DNA of 64,000 bases from Actinocatenispora sp963805605 (GCA_963805605.1 CAWDUX010000002.1:2232001-2296000); one strand, 5' to 3'; counted from the first letter of the stretch, positions 53,335 to 62,463 are shown. The notes: generated from the sequence alone by a model not told the origin. Numbers and translations are program-made.

Positions 53335-54555
53335 TCAACCAACGGAGGTGAGGAACACGTGCTCGTCGACCTGCCGGTAGCCGATCCTGCGGTAGATGCG
53401 CGCCGAGTCGTCGTTGGCGTTCAGCCAGACCGGGCCACCGCCGGCCAGTGTGCCGGCCAGCCGGGACGCGGCGGCGGAGATCGTCGCACCGATCCCCCGC
53501 CGCCGGTGCTCGGCAACGACGTTGATCATCGACAGGCAGACGGTGCCGCCGCCCCGGCGGAGGAGCGCGGTGGCCACCGGTTCGCCGTCGAACCGACCGA
53601 CCAGGAACCGGTGCCGGTCGTCGGCGAAGTGCCGGTCGGTGACCAGTGGTGCCAGCCCGGCGCCGCACACGGTGAGGAACTCGGCCGGATCCCGGGCCGG
53701 CGCGATCGTCAGCCCGGTCACCTCGGGCGTGGCATTCAGTGCGACCGACCCGGCGAGCGTGTACACCGGGAGCACCTCGCAGGTGCGCAGGTCCTGGTAG
53801 ACGGCGGCGGTCGCGTCCCGCGCCGACACCCGGACCGTCCACTGTGTGCTGCGGGCGGTCAGCCAGTCACGGACCTGCCCGAACTCGTCGGCTGTCGGTG
53901 CGCTGACCGGCCGGGCGTACGTTGCCCATGGCTGCGGAATTCCCAGCGCAGCGCAGCGCACCCCGGCGACCAGCGCCGACTCGCCGCCGATCCCGGCCAT
54001 CGCGGTCAGCTCCGCGGCGGCCCGGGCGAGCTGGCCGGGAAGCGCGTCGGATACCGACGCCGCGGGGTCGTCCGGCCAGCCGGACAGGTAGCGCCAGCCG
54101 TCCCCGTCGTACTCGGTGAGCACCACCGCGCCGGCCGGGAGCGGTCGGTCGTGTACGAGGTGGGGGGCCAGCCCGGAGCACAGCGCGGCAAGCCCGAGGC
54201 TGAGGATGTTCGGCCCGCAGACCAGTACGACGGTCTGCCCGCGGTGCCGTTCGGCGATGTCGGTCAGGGCATCGGAGAACCCGGCCAGGGCCTGCTGGCC
54301 GGTCTGCCCGCCCGGGGCGGGTTCGGCCAGGTCGCCGTCGAGCAGCCAGCGCCGGAGCGGAGCGGAAGCTACCTCGCCGAGCGTCGGGAACGTCTCGGCG
54401 GCGACCGCGAGGCCGCTGGCCAGTTCCTCGGCGGCGGGTCGGGTGTCCGGCGCGCCGTACACCCGACCGACCTGAAGTCCGGCCAGCGCAGCAGGGGTGC
54501 CACTGTCTCGTAGCCAGAGCAACCGGGTGGGGCACATCAGGTCTGCCACGTTCAC
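53335..54555 (-). CDS. GNAT acetyltransferase fused to degenerate histidine-phosphatase domain
   Basis: A 406-aa two-domain protein. Residues 1-190 follow the phosphoglycerate-mutase-like layout (RLLWLRDSGTPAA, ASAPLRR, GFSDALTDIAERHRGQTVVLVCGPN). The catalytic RHG is RDS, and the second His is replaced at VLVCGP, so catalysis is not expected. Residues 210-406 are a GNAT domain with the acetyl-CoA loop EHRRRGIGATISAAA and YRRIGYRQVDEH. A pseudo-phosphatase may supply substrate binding. The phosphatase assignment is inferred from layout. Start GTG 54555. Confidence 0.7.
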   Translation of the reverse strand: MNVADLMCPTRLLWLRDSGTPAALAGLQVGRVYGAPDTRPAAEELASGLAVAAETFPTLGEVASAPLRRWLLDGDLAEPAPGGQTGQQALAGFSDALTDIAERHRGQTVVLVCGPNILSLGLAALCSGLAPHLVHDRPLPAGAVVLTEYDGDGWRYLSGWPDDPAASVSDALPGQLARAAAELTAMAGIGGESALVAGVRCAALGIPQPWATYARPVSAPTADEFGQVRDWLTARSTQWTVRVSARDATAAVYQDLRTCEVLPVYTLAGSVALNATPEVTGLTIAPARDPAEFLTVCGAGLAPLVTDRHFADDRHRFLVGRFDGEPVATALLRRGGGTVCLSMINVVAEHRRRGIGATISAAASRLAGTLAGGGPVWLNANDDSARIYRRIGYRQVDEHVFLTSVG

Positions 54556-54641
54556 AGCCTATGCCGGGACGGTCCCCGTACTGTGTGCCCGCTGACCGGC
54601 GCTGCCGTGCTCGGCAGCGCCGGTCAGCCGTGTGGTCGGGG

Positions 54642-54953
54642 TCAGATGCGACGGGGCGGCGGCGGTGCGGGGGTGCTGCCGCCGGGCCCGGCCTCCGGGC
54701 CCACCGCGGGATCGTGCACGGTCCGTTCGGTCACTGTCGTCGGTTGCCCGTTCTGGTACACCTCGCGCTGGGTGACCGTGCTGGCGGCGCGCCGACGGTT
54801 CCACACCATGAGCGTGATAGCCAGCTCGACGACCCCGGCCAGGATGAGGATCCAGCCGACCACGTTGATGTCCAACCAGCCGAAGTTGGCGTGCACCGCG
54901 AACGCCAGGATCGCACCGAGGACCAGCAGGAAGATTCCAATCCCGATACTCAT
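54642..54953 (-). CDS. DUF6458-type small membrane protein
   Basis: A 103-aa protein with two TM helices (IGIGIFLLVLGAILAFAV and VVGWILILAGVVELAITLMV) and a polar tail (EVYQNGQPTTVTERTVHD). ATG 54953 follows AGGAGG. Common in actinobacteria; function unknown. Confidence 0.82.
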   Translation of the reverse strand: MSIGIGIFLLVLGAILAFAVHANFGWLDINVVGWILILAGVVELAITLMVWNRRRAASTVTQREVYQNGQPTTVTERTVHDPAVGPEAGPGGSTPAPPPPRRI

Positions 54954-55237
54954 GCCCCACCTCCTGGTGGCCGGATACCCGGGCGGCCCGAACTTCACAC
55001 ACGCCCCCCGCAGAAGCTTGCCGGGCGGCTGGAAACGAGGTGGATGGCCCGGCGCTGCCGGGCGGCCGCCGGTGGGACCTCAATGGGCGACGCCGCGGAT
55101 GCCGGCGCGGTTCCGTGGTCGGTCGGTGACCCCGTCGGGGGTAGCTGCCCCGTCTGGCCGACGCTCGATCGGAGTGGTTCGTCGGGCGCTGATTGTGAGG
55201 TTCATCCACGTTATCGTCTGGATGGCAGGTTACCTGG

Positions 55238-55254
55238 AGTTGCGAACCGCAACT
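55238..55254. promoter_or_regulatory. Palindrome upstream of the NRPS gene
   Basis: AGTTGCG-AAC-CGCAACT is a perfect 7+7 inverted repeat about 130 bp before the NRPS start, in an AT-richer part of the 427-bp gap (54954-55380). It is followed by TTTCAATATG. It may be an operator for the NRPS; no regulator gene is adjacent. The rest of the gap shows no gene. Confidence 0.45.
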
Positions 55255-55380
55255 TTCAATATGTCGTTTCCCGTAGCCCGGCGGTCCGGACGAGAACCAG
55301 CTGGATCGCCCTCCCCGTACGCCGGAGACCCGCAGCGACCGGACCGACGCGACGCTCCGGCCCAACAGGGAGGAGCGCAG

Positions 55381-58300
55381 ATGCCGCAGACACGTCTCTA
55401 CCAGGAGTTCCCGGAATCCGGTACGACCGACCCGGCACCCCTGACCCCGTTGCAGCAGGCCTACTGGGTGGGCCGAAGCGAAGGGCTCGAGCTGGGTGGT
55501 ATCGACGCGCACGAGTACTTCGCCGTCGACTGTGCCGGGCTGGACCTGGACCGCGCACTCGATGCGCTACGGCGTCTCGTACAGGCGCACGACGCGCTCC
55601 GGTTGGTCGTCGGGGCGGACGGACAGCAGCGGGTGGTGGACACCGCGGACCCGACGGTCACCATCGAGGACCTCCGCGGTCGTCCCGAGGACGAGGTACG
55701 TCGCTGCACCGGGGAGATCGCCGAGAGGCTGGCCACCACCGGGCCCGACCCGGCCACCGCCCCGATGCTGGAGGTGGTGGTCCAGCGGCTGGACGGGGGC
55801 CGGGACCGGGCGCACCTGAGCATCGCCTTTCTCGTCGCCGATGGGCTGACCCAGCACGCCCTGGTCAAGGACTGGCTGGCGCTCTACCGCGACCCGACAC
55901 ACCAGCTGCGCCGAGCCGCCCGCGACTACCAGCAGGTCATCAGCACGGTGCTGGACGCCCGGCAGGCGGAATCCTCCCGGACCTCGCACGGCAATGACCC
56001 CGACTGGGCCTACTGGCAGGACCGGCTGGGTTCGATCCCCGCGGCACCGGAGCTGCCGCTGCTCGACCGGGCCGTTCCCACCGCGGCCCGCTTCACCCGC
56101 CGTGTCGCCCGGTTGGCGCCACAGCAGTGGCGGGCATTCCAGCAGCACGCCCGCTGCGCCGGAGTCAGCACGGAAACTGCCCTGCTCACCGTGTACGCCG
56201 AGGTTCTCGCCCACTGGAGCAAGACCCCGACGTTCACCCTGTTGGTGCTCTCGTCGTTCCGCTCCGCCGACCAACCGGGAAGTGAGACGGTGCTCGGCAA
56301 CCTCGGCGGGACCGTACCGGTCGAGATCGACTGCCGGGAGCAGCGGAGCTTCGCTGACCGCGCCCGGTCGGTACAGGCGCAGCTGCGCGCCGATCTGGCA
56401 CACGCCTCCGTCGACGGGGTCCGGATCGCACGGGAGACCGCCCGCGCGCAGGGCTGGTCCGCCCGCGCCGTGTTCCCGGTGGTGTTCGCCGGGCTGCTGG
56501 ACGTGGACACCTCGTTCCTGGCCGACCTGCCGTTCAACGCCGAGCTGGCGCACAGTGCCCTGCAGACACCTCAGGTGACCCTGGACCACCAGGTGTACGA
56601 GTACGGCGGGGCGCTGGTCGCCAACTGGGACACCGTCGACGCGGTCTTCTGCCCCGGCTTCGTCGAGTCCGCCTTCGACAGCTACGCCGCGGTACTCGAC
56701 GCACTGGTCGAGGCGCCCGCATGGGACCGGTCGCCGGGTGAGCTGGGGGTGCTGCCCCGCAGCGACACCGTCGAGGCGGTGTACACCGCGTTCACGCTGG
56801 ACGACGCGGGGCTGCTGCACACCCGGTTCTTCACTCTCGCCGGGCAGGAACCCGAACGGACCGCGCTGGTCGACGGGGACGTCCGGATGACCTACCGGGA
56901 ACTGGCCGCCCGCGCCGAGGAGGTCGGCAGCTGGCTGGCCGCGCGCGGCGCCGGCCCGGGAATGCTGCTGCCGGTGCTCACCGACAAGGGGTGGGAGCAG
57001 GTGGTGGCGGTCCTCGGTGTGCTCTGGGCCGGGGCCGCGTATCTGCCGATCGACGCCGGACTGCCGGACGCACGCATCCGCTATCTGCTCGACCGGTGCG
57101 CGCCAGGTGTCGGGTTGGTGCAGTCCTGGGTGGCCGAGCGCTGGGAGCTGCCCGACGACCGGGACTGGCTGCCGATCGACCGGGCCGACCCGTCGACCGT
57201 GGCCGCCGGTACGGGCGGTGTCGCAGCCCGGCAGCGACCGGACGACACCGCCTACGTGATCTACACGTCCGGATCCACCGGTCAACCGAAGGGTGTGGAG
57301 GTCTCGCACCGCGCTGCGGTCAACACCCTCGCCGACGTGATCTCGGTGATCGACCTGGGCCCCGACGACGTCGTGTTCGGTCTGTCCCTGCTCAGCTTCG
57401 ACCTGTCGGTGTTCGACGTGTTCGGCACGCTCGCCGTCGGCGGAACGCTGGTGTTCCCCAGTCGGGACCGGATGCGGGAGCCGGAACACTGGGCCGAACT
57501 GATCGGCGCCGAGAAGATCACCGTCTGGAACAGCGTGCCGGCACTACTGGAGATCCTGGTCGACCACGTGGAGTCCGGTGATCCACGCCGGGCGCCGGTG
57601 TTTCTGCGTACCGCGCTGCTCAGCGGTGACTGGATCCCGGTCACCCTGCCCGACCGGGTACGCCAGCTGTGGCCCGACTCGCAGGTCATCAGCATGGGTG
57701 GGGCTACCGAGGGCGCCATCTGGTCGATCATGTACCGCATCGGAAAGGTCGATCCCGCCTGGCGCAGCATCCCGTACGGGCGGGCCATGGCCAACCAGCG
57801 GATGTACGTACTGGACCGACACCTGCAGCCGCGGCCGGTCTGGGCCACCGGTGAGATCACCATCGGCGGCGTCGGCGTGGCCCGCGGGTACTGGCAGGAT
57901 CCGGAGCGCACCGGGGACCGGTTCGTCCGGCACCCGGCGTCCGGGACGCGCCTGTACCGGACCGGCGACCTCGGGCGGCTGCTGCCCGACGGGACCATCG
58001 AACTGCTCGGTCGGGACGACCTGCAGGTCAAGGTGAACGGGTACCGGATCGAACTGGGCGAGATCGAGAGCTGCCTGGCCCGGATGGACGGGGTACGCGA
58101 CGCGGTCGCGGTGGTCCGCTCGGCCGGTACCAGTGGCAAGGCGCTGGCAGCCTACGTGGTGCCGGCCGACGTGCAGGAGCCCCCCGACTGTGCTGTGCTG
58201 CGCGACCGGATGGCGGCTGTACTGCCGCCGTACATGGTCCCGTCGCTACTGCTCCCGGTACCGGAGGTGCCGCTGACCCCGAACGGGAAGGTGGACCGCG

Positions 58301-59388
58301 GCCGGCTCGCGGTGCTGCTGCCGGACCACACTGGCCCCACCGGCATCCGGCGGGCACCCGCGGACGAGTTGGAGGCCAGCCTGGCGGGCATGTTCGCCGC
58401 GGCCCTGGGCACCGACGACCTGGGCGTCGAGGAGGACTTCTTCGTCGCCGGCGGCAACTCCTTCCTGGCCATCCGCCTGCTGACCGCGGTGACCAGAAGG
58501 TTCGGGGTGGAGATACCGGTGGCGGTCCTGTTCGGCTCGGCCACGGTCGCGGCGGTCGCGGAACTGGTCCGGGTCGGACAGCGAGCCGATGGCATGTCAC
58601 CTGCTGGTACGCCGCTGCTGGCGCTGCGCCGGGACGGCACCGAACAGCCCGTGTTCTGGGTGCACCCGGTCGGTGGCGCGGCGTCCTGCTACGCCGAACT
58701 GGTCCGCGGGCTGCCCCCGGGCCGGCCGATGTACGGCCTGGAGTCGGTCGGCCTGCGTTCCGACGAGCCGCCGCTGATCACGATCGAGGAGATGGCCGCC
58801 GGGTACCTGCTTCGGGTTCGGGAAGTGCAGCCGGAGGGTCCGTACCTGCTGGCCGGATGGTCGATGGGTGGTCTGATCGCGCTGGAGATGGCCCGGCAGT
58901 TGTACCGGTCCGGGGAGAAGGTGGACCGGCTGCTGGTGGTGGACGCGGAGTTTCCCGATCCGGACAGCGCACCCGTGTCGTTGTCCGAGCGGACGGTACT
59001 GATCCGGATGGTGCAGGATCTGGCCGGGGACGCTGCCGGTACTCCCGATCCGGCGGTGGTGGCCGATCTCGCGGCGGTTTTCGACCACCTGCACGACCGT
59101 GGGGTGCTGCCGGCGGAGACACCGGAGTCGGCTTGGCGGAGGATGGCCGCGGTCTATGCGGCGAACCTGCGTGCACTGGCCCGGTACCGGCCCGACGGTT
59201 GTCCTGGCCCGGTGATCCTGATCCAGGCTGCGCAGCGTCAGGCCGGGGCCGCGGAGCCGGCGGACTCGTGGCGACGGGCCGGCCCGGACAGCTGCGCGGT
59301 GGACACGGTGCCGGGTGACCATTACCGGATGTGGCAGGGCAGCGCGTTGGACGACCTGATCCTGGCGGTGGCGCGCCGGTTGCGCTGA
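55381..59388 (+). CDS. Single-module NRPS: Cy-like, A (predicted Cys), PCP, TE
   Basis: A 1335-aa enzyme. Residues 20-450 are a condensation domain of the heterocyclization type (LTPLQQAYWVGR, then AHEYFAVDC), but the active motif DxxxxDxxS reads AFLVADGLT (Asp154), lacking the first Asp. The A domain (about 475-970) has YTSGSTGQPKGVEVSH, FDLSVFDVFG, SGDWIPV, GGATEGAIWS, YRTGDLGRL and NGKVDRG. The extracted specificity code, D-L-F-N-L-S-M-I-W-K, is close to the cysteine code DLYNLSLIWK. The PCP has GGNSFLAIRLL (Ser1027). The C-terminal type I thioesterase has GWSMGG (Ser1161) and GDHYRMW (His1314). ATG 55381 follows AGGGAGGAG. A dithiol-oxidase-like flavoprotein converges on it, 25 bp away. 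Confidence 0.94.
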   Translation: MPQTRLYQEFPESGTTDPAPLTPLQQAYWVGRSEGLELGGIDAHEYFAVDCAGLDLDRALDALRRLVQAHDALRLVVGADGQQRVVDTADPTVTIEDLRGRPEDEVRRCTGEIAERLATTGPDPATAPMLEVVVQRLDGGRDRAHLSIAFLVADGLTQHALVKDWLALYRDPTHQLRRAARDYQQVISTVLDARQAESSRTSHGNDPDWAYWQDRLGSIPAAPELPLLDRAVPTAARFTRRVARLAPQQWRAFQQHARCAGVSTETALLTVYAEVLAHWSKTPTFTLLVLSSFRSADQPGSETVLGNLGGTVPVEIDCREQRSFADRARSVQAQLRADLAHASVDGVRIARETARAQGWSARAVFPVVFAGLLDVDTSFLADLPFNAELAHSALQTPQVTLDHQVYEYGGALVANWDTVDAVFCPGFVESAFDSYAAVLDALVEAPAWDRSPGELGVLPRSDTVEAVYTAFTLDDAGLLHTRFFTLAGQEPERTALVDGDVRMTYRELAARAEEVGSWLAARGAGPGMLLPVLTDKGWEQVVAVLGVLWAGAAYLPIDAGLPDARIRYLLDRCAPGVGLVQSWVAERWELPDDRDWLPIDRADPSTVAAGTGGVAARQRPDDTAYVIYTSGSTGQPKGVEVSHRAAVNTLADVISVIDLGPDDVVFGLSLLSFDLSVFDVFGTLAVGGTLVFPSRDRMREPEHWAELIGAEKITVWNSVPALLEILVDHVESGDPRRAPVFLRTALLSGDWIPVTLPDRVRQLWPDSQVISMGGATEGAIWSIMYRIGKVDPAWRSIPYGRAMANQRMYVLDRHLQPRPVWATGEITIGGVGVARGYWQDPERTGDRFVRHPASGTRLYRTGDLGRLLPDGTIELLGRDDLQVKVNGYRIELGEIESCLARMDGVRDAVAVVRSAGTSGKALAAYVVPADVQEPPDCAVLRDRMAAVLPPYMVPSLLLPVPEVPLTPNGKVDRGRLAVLLPDHTGPTGIRRAPADELEASLAGMFAAALGTDDLGVEEDFFVAGGNSFLAIRLLTAVTRRFGVEIPVAVLFGSATVAAVAELVRVGQRADGMSPAGTPLLALRRDGTEQPVFWVHPVGGAASCYAELVRGLPPGRPMYGLESVGLRSDEPPLITIEEMAAGYLLRVREVQPEGPYLLAGWSMGGLIALEMARQLYRSGEKVDRLLVVDAEFPDPDSAPVSLSERTVLIRMVQDLAGDAAGTPDPAVVADLAAVFDHLHDRGVLPAETPESAWRRMAAVYAANLRALARYRPDGCPGPVILIQAAQRQAGAAEPADSWRRAGPDSCAVDTVPGDHYRMWQGSALDDLILAVARRLR

Positions 59389-59413
59389 AGCCGGCGGCGC
59401 GACGCAGCGTGCT

Positions 59414-60367
59414 TCAGCCGATCGCGGCCCGCCGCCGCAGGTCGTCGACGGCCAGATTGCCGGCGATTGCCTGCGCCGCCCGGTAGCCGTCGGCAGCGGC
59501 GTGCACCAGTTGCGCAGTGGGATCCACCGCGTTGCCCGCCGCCCAGAGACCCGGCACGCTGGTCGCGCCGTGCGTGTCGACCTCGACGAGCGGTCCGAAC
59601 ACCGACGTGGTGCTGGCCGCGCCGAGTTCGGTCAGCAGGTCGTCGGCTGGGGTCACCGGCGGCGTGCAGTAGACCACCGATGCGGGGACCTCCCGGCCGT
59701 CGGCCGTCCGTAGGGCGACGAGCCGGTCGCCGTCCACCACCAGCTCGGCCGCGGGCCCGGTCACCACCGGTACGCCCGCCCGGGCCAGGAGTTCGCCGTC
59801 GGGCTCCGCCGCCACGTCTAGGCCATCCGGACCACCGGTGACCAGTACCAGCCGGTCGGTCAGTGCGGTGGCCAGTACCGCCTTGTGCAGGTCGAGCGGC
59901 GTGTCGACGAGGATCACCGTGGGCTCGCCCCGGGCCTCCCACCCGTGGCAGAACGGGCAGTGCACCACATCGCGACCCCAGCGATCCCGCAACCCGGGAA
60001 TGTCCGGAAGCTGGTCCACCAACCCGGTACAGACCAGTACCTGGCGGGCCGCGGTGCGCTGCCCACCGTCGAGTTCCAGGAGGAACCCGTCCCCGGCCCG
60101 GCGTAGTCCGGTGACCAGCCCGGCGACCAGGTCCACGGGGTACGGGCGGGTCTCCTCACGTCCCCGCGCCAGGAGCTCACCGGGCAGCACACCATCACGG
60201 GTGAGGAAGCCCTGAGCGTGCGCGGCGGGGCTGTTGCGTGGTCGGCCCGCGTCGACGAGTAGGACGCTGCGCCGGCAGCGACCGAGAACCACGGCCGCGC
60301 TGAGCCCGGCCGCTCCGCCGCCGACGACGGCGACGTCGTAGTTGCCCTGTACGGATACGTCCCGCAT
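59414..60367 (-). CDS. FAD flavoprotein with CPFC motif, GliT/HlmI-like dithiol oxidase or thioredoxin-reductase relative
   Basis: A 317-aa FAD protein. The FAD loop is VVGGGAAGLSAA (14-25) and the redox pair is Cys137-Cys140 in HCPFCHGWE, like the CLFCHG motif of GliT-type enzymes that make disulfides in natural products. The second Rossmann motif is lost: where thioredoxin reductases have GGGNSA and HRR, this has ILVDTPLDLHKAV and no Arg pair. NADPH use is thus unlikely and oxygen-driven thiol oxidation more likely. VPGLWAAGNAVDPTAQLVHA is the usual C-terminal FAD motif. Its 3' end lies 25 bp from that of the NRPS gene. Homologues also occur outside gene clusters, so the pairing is suggestive only. 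Confidence 0.85.
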   Translation of the reverse strand: MRDVSVQGNYDVAVVGGGAAGLSAAVVLGRCRRSVLLVDAGRPRNSPAAHAQGFLTRDGVLPGELLARGREETRPYPVDLVAGLVTGLRRAGDGFLLELDGGQRTAARQVLVCTGLVDQLPDIPGLRDRWGRDVVHCPFCHGWEARGEPTVILVDTPLDLHKAVLATALTDRLVLVTGGPDGLDVAAEPDGELLARAGVPVVTGPAAELVVDGDRLVALRTADGREVPASVVYCTPPVTPADDLLTELGAASTTSVFGPLVEVDTHGATSVPGLWAAGNAVDPTAQLVHAAADGYRAAQAIAGNLAVDDLRRRAAIG

Positions 60368-60510
60368 CGGTCACCACCTCCACGGCCATCGTGCGGGCGG
60401 CGCCGGGCGGGCCGGTACGCCCGGTTGCCCGGTCCGTTCGGGGAGGCCGGACGTGCGACGCCCCCGGACGCAGCAGTGGCTGTCCGGGGGCGTCGGGTAC
60501 GCGCGGGCGC

Positions 60511-62361
60511 CTAGAAGGCTTCCTCGGCCAGGTCCATGGTGTCGAGAGTGGCGGCGTCCACGATGGCCCGCTCGGTTGCGATCCGGGGCAGCACCTCGGC
60601 GGCGAAGAAGCCCGCCGCGGCGACCTTGCCCTGGTAGAAGTTGCGGTCGGCGTCGGAGACCTCGGCGCCGAGTTTGGTCAGGGCAACCTCGGCCTGCCGG
60701 GCCAGCAGCCAGCCGATCACCAGGTCGCCCATGGCCAGCAGCATCCGCCGCAGGTGCAGGCCGACCTTGTAGATGGCGCGTGGCTCGCCCTGCTGGGAGG
60801 TGCCGGCGAACTCGAACATCTTGCCGAGGATGCCCTGCACGTTCTCCAGCGCGACGCCGACGGCGGCGCGTACGTCCTTGAGTTGGCCGTTGCCGGCTTC
60901 GCTGTCGATGAACGCCTTGATCTCGCCGGCGACCGTGGTCAGCGCCTTGCCCTGGTCCTTGACGATCTTGCGGAAGAACAGGTCCTGCGCCTGGATGGCG
61001 GTGGTGCCCTCGTACAGCGTGTCGATCTTGGAGTCGCGGATGTACTGCTCCAGCGGGTAGTCCTGCAGGAAGCCGGAGCCGCCGAAGGTCTGCAGCGACT
61101 CGGACCCGAGCAGTTCGTACGCCCGCTCCGAGCCGCAGCCCTTGACCAGCGGGAGTAGCAGGTCGTTGACGCGTTCGGCGAGCGCCACCCCGTCGGCGTC
61201 GCCGGCCGCGGTGTCGATCCGTACTTTGTCCTGCCAGGTGGCGGTGTAGGCGACCAGGGCGCGCAGCCCCTCCGCGTACGACTTCTGCATCAGCAGCGAG
61301 CGCCGTACGTCGGGGTGGTGGGTGATGGTGACACGCGGTGCGGTCTTCGCCGGGTTGAGGAGGTCGGCGCCCTGCACCCGCGACTTGGCGTATTCGAGGG
61401 CGTTGAGGTAGCCGGTGGACAGCGCGGACATTGCCTTGGTGCCGACGAACATCCGGGCGTATTCGATGATGTGGAACATCTGCCGGATGCCGTCGTGTAC
61501 GTCGCCGACCAGCCAGCCGGTGCAGGGTGTGCCGTCGCCCAGGGTCAGCTCGCAGGTGGTGGAGACCTTCAGGCCCATCTTGTGTTCGACGTTGGTGACG
61601 ACGGCGCCGTTGCGTTCGCCGATTTCACCGGTCTGCGCGTCGAACAGGAACTTCGGCACCACGAACAGCGAGAGGCCCTTGGTGCCGGGTCCGCCGGCAC
61701 CTTCCACACCGACCGGCCGGGCCAGCACGTAGTGGATGATGTTCTCGGTGAGGTCGTGCTCGCCGGAGGTGATGAAGCGCTTGACGCCCTCCAGCCGCCA
61801 GGTGCCGTCCTCCTGCAGATGGGCCTTGGTGCGGCCGGCGCCCACGTCGGAGCCGGCGTCCGGCTCGGTGAGCACCATGGTGGCGCCCCAGCGCTTGTCG
61901 GCGAACATCTTCGCCCAGCGCTTCTGTTCGTCGGTGCCGTCGTTGTAGAGCGCGCCGGCGAAGCTGGGGCCGCCGGCGTACATGAAGGCGGCCGGGTTCG
62001 CGCCGAGGATCAGCTCGGCGGCTGACCACCACAGGGCGCGGGGGGCGACGGTGCCGCCCATCTCCTCGGGTACGTCCATCCGCCAGTATTCGGCGTCCAT
62101 CATCAGGCCGTACGCTCGTCGGAACGACTCCGGCAGGGTCACCGTGTGGGTGGCCGGGTCGAATACCGGCGGATTGCGGTCGCCGTCGGCGAACGACTCC
62201 GCGAGGTCTTCGCGGGCGAACCGGTCGACCTCGCTCAGCAGGCCCCGGGCGGTGTCGGCGTCGATCTCGGTGAACGGTGCGGTGCCGAATCGCTGTTCGG
62301 TGCCGAACACCTCGAACAGGTTGAATTCGAGATCCCGGAGGTTGCTCTTGTAGTGCCCCAT
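60511..62361 (-). CDS. Acyl-CoA dehydrogenase, FadE5-like
   Basis: A 616-aa flavin acyl-CoA dehydrogenase. The N-terminus HYKSNLRDLEFNLFEV and VFDPATHTVTLPE, then TEPDAGSDVGAGRTKA, GVKRFITSGEHD, VEHKMGLKVSTTCEL and the catalytic segment LYEGTTAIQAQD match mycobacterial FadE5, a broad-range enzyme of fatty acid oxidation, including its extra C-terminal domain. This is core lipid metabolism rather than part of the NRPS locus. Start ATG 62361. Paired operator-like repeats lie about 65-100 bp upstream. Confidence 0.92.
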   Translation of the reverse strand: MGHYKSNLRDLEFNLFEVFGTEQRFGTAPFTEIDADTARGLLSEVDRFAREDLAESFADGDRNPPVFDPATHTVTLPESFRRAYGLMMDAEYWRMDVPEEMGGTVAPRALWWSAAELILGANPAAFMYAGGPSFAGALYNDGTDEQKRWAKMFADKRWGATMVLTEPDAGSDVGAGRTKAHLQEDGTWRLEGVKRFITSGEHDLTENIIHYVLARPVGVEGAGGPGTKGLSLFVVPKFLFDAQTGEIGERNGAVVTNVEHKMGLKVSTTCELTLGDGTPCTGWLVGDVHDGIRQMFHIIEYARMFVGTKAMSALSTGYLNALEYAKSRVQGADLLNPAKTAPRVTITHHPDVRRSLLMQKSYAEGLRALVAYTATWQDKVRIDTAAGDADGVALAERVNDLLLPLVKGCGSERAYELLGSESLQTFGGSGFLQDYPLEQYIRDSKIDTLYEGTTAIQAQDLFFRKIVKDQGKALTTVAGEIKAFIDSEAGNGQLKDVRAAVGVALENVQGILGKMFEFAGTSQQGEPRAIYKVGLHLRRMLLAMGDLVIGWLLARQAEVALTKLGAEVSDADRNFYQGKVAAAGFFAAEVLPRIATERAIVDAATLDTMDLAEEAF

Positions 62362-62426
62362 GCTCCCGCTCCAGCCTGACGTCTGGTGTCCCAGCCGACG
62401 GTGGGCAGGTTCCCGACCGTCGAGCC

Positions 62427-62463
62427 GTACTCTTCAGTAACCCACTGTATTACTCATCGGTAA
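62427..62463. promoter_or_regulatory. Paired operator-like repeats upstream of the FadE5-like gene
   Basis: GTACTCTTCAGTAA (62427-62440) and TTACTCATCGGTAA (62450-62463) share the form (G/T)TAC-N6-GTAA, with centres 23 bp apart, as for two dimers of a TetR-type fatty-acid regulator. No such regulator gene is adjacent. Confidence 0.45.

Noticed and set aside
60511..62361. Acyl-CoA dehydrogenase as part of a holomycin-like cluster
   Set aside because: Holomycin clusters do include such an enzyme, but this one has the full FadE5 layout of core fatty acid oxidation and its own operator.
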